Source: Xanthomonas sp. DAR 34887
GTDB taxonomy: Bacteria > Pseudomonadota > Gammaproteobacteria > Xanthomonadales > Xanthomonadaceae
Reading direction: 5' to 3'
Assembly (NCBI RefSeq): GCF_041245805.1
Contig: NZ_CP162490.1
Location: 3,325,001-3,389,000, forward strand
Length of the DNA stretch: 64,000 nt
Below, one piece after another: positions 42,701 through 49,906 of this stretch (its first letter is position 1; every line of letters begins with the position of its first letter). The notes beneath the pieces are model-generated. The model made no database searches and was not told the origin of the DNA. It was given only the letters and a program-made list of their open reading frames with translations. The translations under genes were made by a program, and so were the position numbers.

Positions 42701-45111
42701 CGTTCGGTGCGCCGGGGCAGGCCGTCGAGGATGCGGGTGGCGGCGTCGAGCAGCGAACGCGCCTTGCGCTGGCGCTCGTCGAGCGAGGCCTGCTTGTGGC
42801 TGTCGAAGGCCTCGATCAGTTCCTCGCGCTTGCTCAGGATGTCGCCGAGGAATTGCTCGTGCTCGCCGAACTGGCTCTCCAGCTCTTCCAACTGCAGCAG
42901 CAACCGCGACAGCTGCTCGTCGGCGCGCTCGGGATCGGTGGACAAGGACAGCGCGCTGGTGATGGCCTGGCCGAACAGCGCGAACTGCGCCGCGAACTGG
43001 GCCACGGTCTCGGCCGAGCCCAGGGTCTTGCGCCGCTGCTCGGCGCGCGCGCGCGCCTGGTTGAGCCGTGCATAGACTTCGGACAAGGTTTCGACCACGC
43101 GGGTGCGCTCGCTGGCGTCGTCGACCTTGAGCCCGGCCATCAGTTCGGAAAGCAGGTCCAGGTCGTTGGACAGCGCCTGCATCGCCTGCAACTGCTCGGA
43201 CAGCGCGCGCGCGGTGGCCGCCGCCTGCGCGGCCGCGTCCAGTTCGGCCAGGCGTTCGTTCAACGGCGCCAGCGCGGTCTCGCTGCCGAGGAAGCGGCCG
43301 GTGGCCGCGCCGACCGTATCGTGCGCCTGCTGCAGCGCCGCGCCCATCGCGTCGATCGCGTCGGTGTCGATGTAGCGGTATTCGCGGATCGTCAGCAACT
43401 GCCCGCGCTGGGCGGCGATGGCATTGAGCGGCTCGACGAACTCCTGGATGCTGGTCCAGTTCTCCGGCTGCAGCCGCGCCAACAGCGCCTTGTGCGCGGC
43501 GACGGCGGCGGCCATCGCCTGCTCGGACTGCTGGCGGATCGACAGCACCTTCTCGTATTCGTCGAGCACCGCTTCGCCGGTGGCGCTGATGCCGCGCAGC
43601 ACGCCGCCGAGACCGCCGCACTGCGCGTCGTCCAGCCAGTGGTGGGCGTCGAACAGGCGTCGCGCGTCCTGAACCAGCAACTCGTAGCGCTGCACCGAGA
43701 CCTCGTCGTGCTCGATCGCGCGCGCCAGCCCGAACAGGTTGGAGATGCCGCGCACCAGTTCGGCGTTGCCGATGCGGCCGAGGAAGCTGTTGCCCGGCGC
43801 GCGCCTGGCGGCGAATTCGTCGCTGCTGAACGGGGTCTGCCAGACCTGCATCGGATGGATCCGGGTCGGCTCGGTGCCTTCGGCGTGGAACAGCACCATG
43901 CGCCCGTCCTGCAGCAGCGCATAGCCATGGCCGAACACCGGGTTCTGCAGCGCGCGGCGGATGGTGTTGTAGACGAACAGCGCAGACTTGCCGCCTTCGC
44001 GCTCGTAGAAGATATACAGCACGTCCTCGCCGTTGGGCGAGCGGATCGCGCGCTTGAACTGCATGCCGTCCATCGCCGCGTCGAACGCCTTGTGATCGCC
44101 GTTCTGCAGGTAATAGCCGCCGGGGAAGATGATGCCGTGGTCCTCGGGCAGCTGCACGCAGGCCTGCACGATGGCGTCGTTGCGCACGATGCGGCCGCTG
44201 AGCGTGTTGTAGATCAGCCCGCGCCATTGCGTTTCGCGGTACGGCAACACCTTGAGCAGGACCAGCGTGCCGACCCGCGCGAAATCGAACTGGGCGTCGT
44301 CCAGCGACTGGGTCTTGTCCTCGACCGGCTCGCTGTAGATGCCCTGCCCGGTCTCGGTGTTGTTCTCGACCTTGATGGTCAGGTCGCCGCCGATGGTCTC
44401 CACGAACAGGGTGTCGAGGATGTTCAGATGCGAATGGCGGCCGTTCACCGCCATCTCGCGGGTGGCGCGGGTCCATTCGAAATCGAACGGCGGCGGCAGC
44501 GCGATGTCGCGCTCGCCGCGCGCGTCGATGTAGGTCAGGTCGCCGGCGCTGTCGATCGCCCAGCGGAACACGCGCACGTCGGCGCTGCGCTCGCCGATCT
44601 GGAACGCCGCCAGCAGCTTGCCGCCGATGACGATCAGCTGCAGCAGCCGCGCGTGCTTGTAGTAGGCGTACAGCTCGCCGAAATCGTGCACGAAGCCGGG
44701 CTGGCCGAGGAAACTGCCGGCCACGTCGATCGGGCTGACGTCGTAGCCGTCGGCGCCCTCGACCAGCCGGTACAGGCCGAACACGTCCTCGATGCGGGTC
44801 TGGTTCTTGAGCCCGAGGAACACGTTGTAGCCGAACAGCAGCATGTCCTGGCCGACCTGCACGATGTCGCGGCCGACGCAGTTGTTCTCAGTGCGGATGC
44901 GGAAGCGCCCGACCACTTCGAGCCGGCTGTCGCCGAATTCCTGCAGGCGCTGCGCATTGAGCGCCTCGACCGCTTCGTGCAGGCGCGCGCCCTGCTCGAC
45001 CAGGCGCCGGCGCAGCACGTCGTAGGCGCCGCCCTGGGCGACGGCCTGGTCGACCTGGGACGCGTTGCCGCCCTCGGGCTGCGGATCGGTCGGGGATTGG
45101 GTTGCTGCCAT
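39760..45111 (-). CDS. Giant DUF3686 + AAA+ ATPase (annotated elsewhere as 'DNA repair ATPase')
   Basis: 1783 aa. The N-terminal ~500 residues form a beta-rich DUF3686-type region (LEVVGRFRIRTENNCVGRDI, HDFGELYAYYKHARLLQLIV). A long region with coiled-coil character follows (about 540-900; LLLQLEELESQFGEHEQFLG). A C-terminal AAA+ domain begins at about 1280: Walker A ISPPGYGKTTLMEYVA (~1303), Walker B LYVDDIQHTHPEF (~1369), sensor-1 Asn in VVMAGNPYTESGE (~1417) and PDMLANRADVYNLGD. No signal peptide or membrane helix. The DNA-repair label of this family is, to my knowledge, not experimental. ATG 45109-45111 is preferred over an extension of 26 residues. It is downstream of the flotillin gene. 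Confidence 0.88.
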   Translation of the reverse strand: MAATQSPTDPQPEGGNASQVDQAVAQGGAYDVLRRRLVEQGARLHEAVEALNAQRLQEFGDSRLEVVGRFRIRTENNCVGRDIVQVGQDMLLFGYNVFLGLKNQTRIEDVFGLYRLVEGADGYDVSPIDVAGSFLGQPGFVHDFGELYAYYKHARLLQLIVIGGKLLAAFQIGERSADVRVFRWAIDSAGDLTYIDARGERDIALPPPFDFEWTRATREMAVNGRHSHLNILDTLFVETIGGDLTIKVENNTETGQGIYSEPVEDKTQSLDDAQFDFARVGTLVLLKVLPYRETQWRGLIYNTLSGRIVRNDAIVQACVQLPEDHGIIFPGGYYLQNGDHKAFDAAMDGMQFKRAIRSPNGEDVLYIFYEREGGKSALFVYNTIRRALQNPVFGHGYALLQDGRMVLFHAEGTEPTRIHPMQVWQTPFSSDEFAARRAPGNSFLGRIGNAELVRGISNLFGLARAIEHDEVSVQRYELLVQDARRLFDAHHWLDDAQCGGLGGVLRGISATGEAVLDEYEKVLSIRQQSEQAMAAAVAAHKALLARLQPENWTSIQEFVEPLNAIAAQRGQLLTIREYRYIDTDAIDAMGAALQQAHDTVGAATGRFLGSETALAPLNERLAELDAAAQAAATARALSEQLQAMQALSNDLDLLSELMAGLKVDDASERTRVVETLSEVYARLNQARARAEQRRKTLGSAETVAQFAAQFALFGQAITSALSLSTDPERADEQLSRLLLQLEELESQFGEHEQFLGDILSKREELIEAFDSHKQASLDERQRKARSLLDAATRILDGLPRRTERFATADELNAFFAGDPLILKLRELAERLRGYRDSVKADDVEARLKGVRDQAVRALRDRSELFESGGNVVRLGPRHRFSVNTQVLDLTLLPREDGLALHLTGTDYLEPLHDEALEATRAYWQVALDSESPDLYRGEYLAGSLLESALAGRDGLDLPGLLQQAATPEALARSVRDFAAPRYREGYERGIHDHDATRILQALLPLHQAAGTLVHAPAARALAMAFWAERQRDDAVAAWVARQAGADAIFRLFGASEGRQALQAKMQQALQRFVDDSLLPFDGGHVAAAAAYLGAELALGEPTFPLSRHARELLDALHARLGEAGLREDFDRSLERVRGQLAAGWALASHWLHGLCQDPRFLAYAGYVPEAVAIALLASRLRSQHSEVLLMTTVEGLLGEHPRIQGGRLTIAIDDFLARLHRHEQTFVPGFRHYQALRQQVIAREREQLRLSEFKARPLSSFVRNKLINEVYLGVIGDNLAKQMGTVGENKRSDLMGLLLMISPPGYGKTTLMEYVASRLGLVFMKINGPALGHAVRSLDPAQAPDATSRQELLKLNLALEMGNNTMLYVDDIQHTHPEFLQKFISLCDGTRRIEGVWKGRTRTYDMRGKKFCVVMAGNPYTESGEVFKIPDMLANRADVYNLGDVLGGMEEAFVLSYIENSLTSNPVLAPLATRDLADLYLLVERARGKEISTNALSHAYSGAEINEIVATLQRMLRVRDVVYRVNQQYIASAAQDDRYRSEPPFRLQGSYRNMNKLAEKISPVMNEAELQQLISDHYLGEAQLLTSGAEENLLKLAELRGAMSAEQLARWEQIKRDFLRNKAMGADEADVGGRMVAQLADIANGLQVLRAEPASAQQRWEQVLALLQQVLAERERALPAPAAAESISTPPPASTPAPELQPLLDALARSHEGHAQAGQALAALAEAVRAYLREPATPAAAAVAPRERRPRTLAERQLDEALARHFYGEAGAARDDDPQPGPT

Positions 45112-45239
45112 CGTCAACGGCTCCTGCCGGCTTGCATGCGGCCGGCGCGCGTCGCCGCGCGCCGTCTTCTCAACGGGGTGCGGCGGCACGCGGCCGCCGC
45201 TGGATCGCGCAGCGTGCGCGGATCAGGCCGGGTCCGGGA

Positions 45240-47228
45240 TCACGGCTGCGCCACGGGCAGCGCGGCGGCGCCATCCGCCGCCACCGGCGTGTGCCGCTGC
45301 ACCCCCAGGTAGCGCTGCATCAGGTCCTGCACGATCGGACTCTTGTCGGCCAGGCCCTCGATCGACTTGCCGAGCGAGACCGCCTTGACCAGGTTCTCGA
45401 ACATGCCGCCGTCGCCGCCGACCAGGTCGATATCGGCATTGCGCAGGGCGCTGGCGATGACCTCGGCGTTTTCCTTGGACACTTCCTTGCCGGCTTCGAT
45501 CGAGGCCAGCGCCTGCTTGAGGCTGTTGTCGAGCAACATGCGGAACTCCTCGTGGCCGCGCGCGGTGTCGCTGAGCGCGCCGATCGCCTCGAACTTGCGG
45601 GTCAGGCCTTCGGCTTCGGCGAACAGGCGCTTTTCGACCACGCTCGCCTCGGCCATGCCGATCGACTCGGCCGCACTCGCCTTGGCCTTGCCCATCTGCT
45701 CCTCGCCCTGCGCCTTGGCCTGCAGCGTCTCGGCCAGCACGCGCGCGTCGTTGCTGCCCTGCTTGAGGCTGGCGTCGGCCTTGGCCTCGATCACCCGCGC
45801 CTCGGCGATGCCAACCTTTTCGATCGCCAGCGCCGAGGCTTCCTTGACCTGCGCGTCGGCCAGGCCGGGCGCGGCCTTCTCGGCGCGGGTGCCGTCGGCG
45901 AGCAGCTTCTTGGCCTCGGCCTGCTTGCCCGCGGCCTCGTGCTCGGCCTGCGCCAGGGTGGTGAGTTCGACCGCGCGATGCTTGGCCGCGGTCTCGCGCG
46001 CCTGCGCTTCCTTGACCTGGCGCACCAGCAGTTCCTGCGCCTTGGCCTCGGCTTCCAGGATCGTCACCTGCTTGTGCCGGTCGGCCTCGGCCACTTCGCG
46101 CACTTCCTTGATCCGTTCCTCTTCCTGGGCCACGGTCTTGTCGATGGCGATGCGCTCGCGGGTGATGTTGGCCACGTCCATCTTGCCGTTCTCCACCACC
46201 TTGTCGCGCTCCACGCCCTGCAGCTGCACTTCGCGATCGGTGGTGACCTGTTCCAGCTGGCGCGCGCGCGCCACCCGCTCGACCTCGATGGCGACCGCGC
46301 GCTGGCGGTTCTGTTCGGCGACCTCGACCTCGCGCAGGCGGTTCTGCTCGCGGATGTCGATCAACTGCTGCGCCTCGATGCGCGCGTTCTCCGACAGCTG
46401 GCGCTGTTCTTCCTGCACCTTCAGCGTCTCGGCCTGTTCGCGCGCGCGGATCGTGTCGACCTCGCGCTTCTGCCGCGCTTCGGCCTCGGCCTGCTGCCGC
46501 TCCAGCGCCAGCAGCGCCTCGCGCGCTTCCACGTTCTTCTTGGTGATCGCCAGCTTCTCGTTCTGCTCCAGCTCGTTGGTGACCACGTTCTGGGTGGCGG
46601 TCAGCTCGGTGATCTTGCGGATGCCCTCGGCGTCGAGGATGTTGTGCGGATCCAGCAGCGACTTCGGAGTCTGCTCCAGGTAGTCGATGGCCACGTCCTC
46701 GAGCACGTAGCCGTTGAGGTCGTTGCCGATCACCGCGATGATCTCGTCGCGGAATTCCTGGCGCTTCTCGAACAGTTCGGTGAAGTGGAATTTCTTGCCG
46801 ACCGTCTTCAGCGCCTCGGAGAACTTGGCGTTGAACAGTTCGTCGACCGCATGCTTGTCCGAGGCGCGGTCGGCGCCGATCGCCTTGGCCACGCGCAGCA
46901 CGTCGGCCTGGGTTTCGTTGACCCGCAGGTAGAACGCGACGGCGATGTCGGCGCGCATGTTGTCGCGGCAGATCAGGCCTTCCTTGCCGCGGCGATCGAC
47001 CTGCAGGGTGATCAGGCTGATCCGCATCAGCTCGGCGCGATACAGCACCGGGATGATCAACGCGCCGGTGAAATGCACCTTCGGCGTCGAACTCATGTCG
47101 TTGACGATCAACGCCACGCCCTGGTCGACCTTGCGGTAGAACGCCTTGAACAGGCCGGCCAATCCCAGCAGCAGCACCAGCAGGATGCCGACGCCGATCA
47201 GGAACGGCGCCATCGTCGCAAAACTCAT
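45240..47228 (-). CDS. Flotillin-like SPFH/Band 7 protein (YqiK type)
   Basis: 662 aa. One N-terminal membrane anchor (FLIGVGILLVLLLGLAGLF) is followed by an SPFH/Band 7 domain (about 30-230; VALIVNDMSSTPKVHFTGAL, VAFYLRVNETQADVLRVAKA). A very long Glu/Ala-rich coiled coil (about 240-480) and a flotillin C-terminal region (MGKAKASAAESIGMAEASVV) complete it. Flotillins scaffold membrane microdomains by oligomerising. ATG 47226-47228 overlaps the stop of the upstream YqiJ-like gene (ATGA), the arrangement of E. coli yqiJ-yqiK. Confidence 0.93.
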   Translation of the reverse strand: MSFATMAPFLIGVGILLVLLLGLAGLFKAFYRKVDQGVALIVNDMSSTPKVHFTGALIIPVLYRAELMRISLITLQVDRRGKEGLICRDNMRADIAVAFYLRVNETQADVLRVAKAIGADRASDKHAVDELFNAKFSEALKTVGKKFHFTELFEKRQEFRDEIIAVIGNDLNGYVLEDVAIDYLEQTPKSLLDPHNILDAEGIRKITELTATQNVVTNELEQNEKLAITKKNVEAREALLALERQQAEAEARQKREVDTIRAREQAETLKVQEEQRQLSENARIEAQQLIDIREQNRLREVEVAEQNRQRAVAIEVERVARARQLEQVTTDREVQLQGVERDKVVENGKMDVANITRERIAIDKTVAQEEERIKEVREVAEADRHKQVTILEAEAKAQELLVRQVKEAQARETAAKHRAVELTTLAQAEHEAAGKQAEAKKLLADGTRAEKAAPGLADAQVKEASALAIEKVGIAEARVIEAKADASLKQGSNDARVLAETLQAKAQGEEQMGKAKASAAESIGMAEASVVEKRLFAEAEGLTRKFEAIGALSDTARGHEEFRMLLDNSLKQALASIEAGKEVSKENAEVIASALRNADIDLVGGDGGMFENLVKAVSLGKSIEGLADKSPIVQDLMQRYLGVQRHTPVAADGAAALPVAQP

Positions 47229-47914
47229 CGGTGGATCTCCTTGTCGCCCGCAATCAGGCTGTGGGGTAACGGCGAACCCGGCTGATCCCGCTCGCGGGCC
47301 ACCAGGTAATGATTGTGCGCATGCACGTAGTCGACCAGCACCACGCGCTCGCCGCGCAGGTATTCGCTACCGGCCGGCGCGCGCACCTGCAGTACCAGTC
47401 CGGCGCCGCCGTCGTCGACGTTGGCGTAGCCGCTGCCGGCATCGGCGCGCGGCGAGGCGATCACCCCGACCTTGCCGAGCAGCGACTGCTGCGCGACCGG
47501 ACGCAGCTTCAGCAGCAGGCGGCGCAGCGGCCGCAGCATCCACGAGGTCAGCGGCACCGCCGGCACCAGCGCCAGCAGCGCGACCGCGCTGCCCAAGCCC
47601 CAGCGCAGCCCGTCCGGCAGCGCCTGCAGCAGGAACAGATGCGCGAAATAGGTGCCGGTCCAGGCCCAGAACGACAGCAATGCCACCACCAGCATCAGCG
47701 GCGCGCCGCCCAGGCCGAGCCGCGCGAAGATGCCGGAAATGCCATGCAGGCCGTGCTCGGCGCCGTGTGCGCCATCGAGATGCAGATGCCCGTCGGCGAG
47801 GTGGTGATCGGCAATGCCGGTCGCGGCCAGCAACCAGTAGATCGCCGAGAATCCCAGCAAAATGCTGTACGGCAGCGTGGGAAATCCCAGTGCGACACTC
47901 AAGAACTCGGCCAT
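47225..47914 (-). CDS. YqiJ-like membrane protein with C-terminal OB-fold (NfeD-related)
   Basis: 229 aa. Three or so transmembrane segments are visible (YSILLGFSAIYWLLAATGI, LMLVVALLSFWAWTGTYFAH, WGLGSAVALLALVPAVPLTS). A cytosolic beta-rich OB-like domain (LLGKVGVIASPRADAGSG, GERVVLVDYVHAHNHYLV) follows. Such NfeD/YqiJ proteins are obligate partners of flotillins. A His-rich stretch (DHHLADGHLHLDGAHGAEHG) lies between helices 1 and 2. ATG 47912-47914 (MAEFLSVALGFPTL) fits the family start; ATG 47924-47926 is an alternative. It is the first gene of the five-gene module. Confidence 0.88.
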   Translation of the reverse strand: MAEFLSVALGFPTLPYSILLGFSAIYWLLAATGIADHHLADGHLHLDGAHGAEHGLHGISGIFARLGLGGAPLMLVVALLSFWAWTGTYFAHLFLLQALPDGLRWGLGSAVALLALVPAVPLTSWMLRPLRRLLLKLRPVAQQSLLGKVGVIASPRADAGSGYANVDDGGAGLVLQVRAPAGSEYLRGERVVLVDYVHAHNHYLVARERDQPGSPLPHSLIAGDKEIHR

Positions 47915-48189
47915 TCCCTCATCCATCCCTGTGCGCGCAGCGCACAGCGCCATCGGGCGCGTGCGCTGCCGCTGCATCCTCATCGGCCGGCGGCGCGCCT
48001 GTCGCGCGGCGCGGCATCGCCGACCGACCCCTGGTCCGGATCATACGATAAAGGCGTGTCGGCCCGCAGCGCGGCGCGCGGGCGCCCTGGAACGGCACGC
48101 CTGGATCTGCGGAGCGCGAGGCGACCCATTGCCCCGCCGTACTGACGCGTACGCGGCCTGGGACGACTAGCCTGGCGGCGGTGGCCGCG

Positions 48190-48852
48190 CTAGCAGTTGG
48201 TGTTCAACTCGTGGCAATCGGCGCGGCGCACTTCCTCGACGAACTTGCGCATCTTGTGCCCGTCCTTGATGCCCGGCTGGCTCTCGATGCCGCTGGACAC
48301 GTCCACGCCCCACGGCAAGGTGGCGATGATCGCGTCGAACACGTTGTCGGCGGTGATGCCGCCGGCGAGCAGGAACGGCCGGTGCAGGCCGGTCGGCAGG
48401 CGCGTCCAGTCGAAGGTCTTGCCGGAGCCGCCGCTCTCGCCCGGGGCGTGGCTGTCGAACAGGAAGCCGGCCGCGTTCGGGTACTGCAGCTGCAGCGTGC
48501 GCGCGTTGATGTCGGTGCCGGCCATCGGCACCGCCTTCAGGTACGGCAGGTTGAAGCCGCGGCAGAAGCCGTCGTCCTCGTCGCCATGGAACTGCAGCAG
48601 GGTCGGCCGCACCGTGCGCAGCACTTCGCGCACCTCGTCCTTGGGGTTATCGCGGAACAGCGCGACCACGTCGACCATCGGCGAGGCGGCCTGGCGCATC
48701 GCACGGGCTTCGGCCGGCGCCACGCGGCGCGGACTGCCGTGGGCGAAAATGAATCCCACCGAATCCACCCCAAGCTCGCCCGCCAGGCGGATATCGCCGG
48801 CACGGGTCATGCCGCAGAACTTGATGCGGGTGCGATACAGGGTTCGATTCAT
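48190..48852 (-). CDS. trpF: Phosphoribosylanthranilate isomerase
   Basis: 220 aa, TIM barrel of the tryptophan pathway. KFCGMTRAGDIRLAGELGVD with the catalytic Cys, GFIFAHGSPRRV, LLQFHGDEDD (Asp/His region), FLLAGGITADNV and VDVSSGIESQPGIKD are the family signatures. ATG 48850-48852 overlaps the truA stop (ATGA), so the two are coupled. Here trpF is separated from trpB by the flotillin/AAA module. Confidence 0.97.
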   Translation of the reverse strand: MNRTLYRTRIKFCGMTRAGDIRLAGELGVDSVGFIFAHGSPRRVAPAEARAMRQAASPMVDVVALFRDNPKDEVREVLRTVRPTLLQFHGDEDDGFCRGFNLPYLKAVPMAGTDINARTLQLQYPNAAGFLFDSHAPGESGGSGKTFDWTRLPTGLHRPFLLAGGITADNVFDAIIATLPWGVDVSSGIESQPGIKDGHKMRKFVEEVRRADCHELNTNC

Positions 48853-49622
48853 AGGGTGACCTCGGCCGGTAGCTTCCAGTGATCGGGGTAGAGCGGACCG
48901 ACGAACACCAGTCCCTGCGGCGGGGCAGTCGGGCCGGCGACGCTGCGGTCGCGCCCGGCAAGCAGTTCGCCGATCCAGGAAACCGGCTTCTCGCCTGTTC
49001 CTACCATGATTAGGGAGCCTACGATATTGCGCACCATGTGATGAAGGAATGCATTGGCCTGGACCTGGACCTCGACGACCTCGCCGATCCGGGTCACCGC
49101 GATCGCCTGCAATTCGCGGCGCGCGTGCAGCGCCTGGCACTGGATGCTGCGGAAAGCGCTGAAATCCTGCTCGCCCAGCAACGCCTGCGCGGCGGCGTGC
49201 ATCGCCTCGGCCTGCAGCGGCCGCCGCTCCCAGCTCAAGGTCTGCCGGTACAGCGCCGGACGTACCTGGCGGTTGAGCAGGCGGTAGCGGTAGCGCCGCG
49301 CGCGCGCCGAGAAGCGCGCATGGAAATCGTCCGCGGCCGGCACGCACCAGCGCACGCATATCGACGCCGGCAAGCGCGCAGTGGCGCCGAGCATCCACCC
49401 GCGCGGCGCGCGCGGCGCATCGCAATCGAAATGCACGACCTGGCATTCGCCGTGCACGCCGGCATCAGTGCGTCCGGCGCAGACCACGCTCACCGGCGTA
49501 TCGGCCACCGACGACAGCGCCGCCTGCAGCGTCGCCTGCACGCTCGGCCCGCCGGATTCGCCGAGCTGCTGCCAGCCTTGAAACTCGCTGCCGTCGTATT
49601 CCACGCCCAGCGCATAACGCAT
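48849..49622 (-). CDS. truA: tRNA pseudouridine(38-40) synthase TruA
   Basis: 257 aa. Makes pseudouridine in the anticodon stem-loop of several tRNAs. Signatures are RYALGVEYDGSEFQGWQ, the catalytic Asp in CAGRTDAGVHGE, RYRYRLLNR and FLHHMVRNIVGSL. ATG 49620-49622. The truA-trpF coupling downstream of fimV is typical of Pseudomonas/Xanthomonas-type gene order. Confidence 0.97.
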   Translation of the reverse strand: MRYALGVEYDGSEFQGWQQLGESGGPSVQATLQAALSSVADTPVSVVCAGRTDAGVHGECQVVHFDCDAPRAPRGWMLGATARLPASICVRWCVPAADDFHARFSARARRYRYRLLNRQVRPALYRQTLSWERRPLQAEAMHAAAQALLGEQDFSAFRSIQCQALHARRELQAIAVTRIGEVVEVQVQANAFLHHMVRNIVGSLIMVGTGEKPVSWIGELLAGRDRSVAGPTAPPQGLVFVGPLYPDHWKLPAEVTL

Positions 49623-49628
49623 CGCCCG

Positions 49629-49844
49629 CTACTCCGTCACAACGCGCACTGCGCGCTGCAGCGGCCACGGCGCTGCGCTGCGGTACGCGCGCGAATATGG
49701 ACGCGCGCGCGGCCGCACGGCCCGGGCCGCGGGCAGGCGACGCCGCGGCAAGAGCACAGCCGCGATACCGTCCGCGTGCGTCGCCGGGGACAGCGCCTGG
49801 CGTGCCGGCGACAGCGTCGCAAGATCAAGGAGGTGTTCGCGCAT
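49629..49844 (-). CDS. Doubtful 71-aa reading frame between fimV and truA
   Basis: ATG 49842-49844 opens a 71-codon frame (MREHLLDLATLSPARQALS...) whose stop lies 6 bp before the truA start. The N-terminal part has plausible composition; the C-terminal part is Arg/Pro-rich and looks like random high-GC translation. No family recognised. It may be a small gene or just the truA leader. Confidence 0.25.
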   Translation of the reverse strand: MREHLLDLATLSPARQALSPATHADGIAAVLLPRRRLPAARAVRPRARPYSRAYRSAAPWPLQRAVRVVTE

Positions 49845-49906
49845 CGTCGCATTCCCTGTCGAGGCAGCACGGCGGCGGCGTCCGCGCCGCACGCCGCCTG
49901 CGCGCA

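Noticed and set aside
39163..45312. 2049-codon open frame on the plus strand opposite the giant ATPase
   Set aside because: Antisense to a clearly coding gene; the translation is His/Gln/Arg/Leu-rich with no domains, the usual by-product of high GC at third positions.
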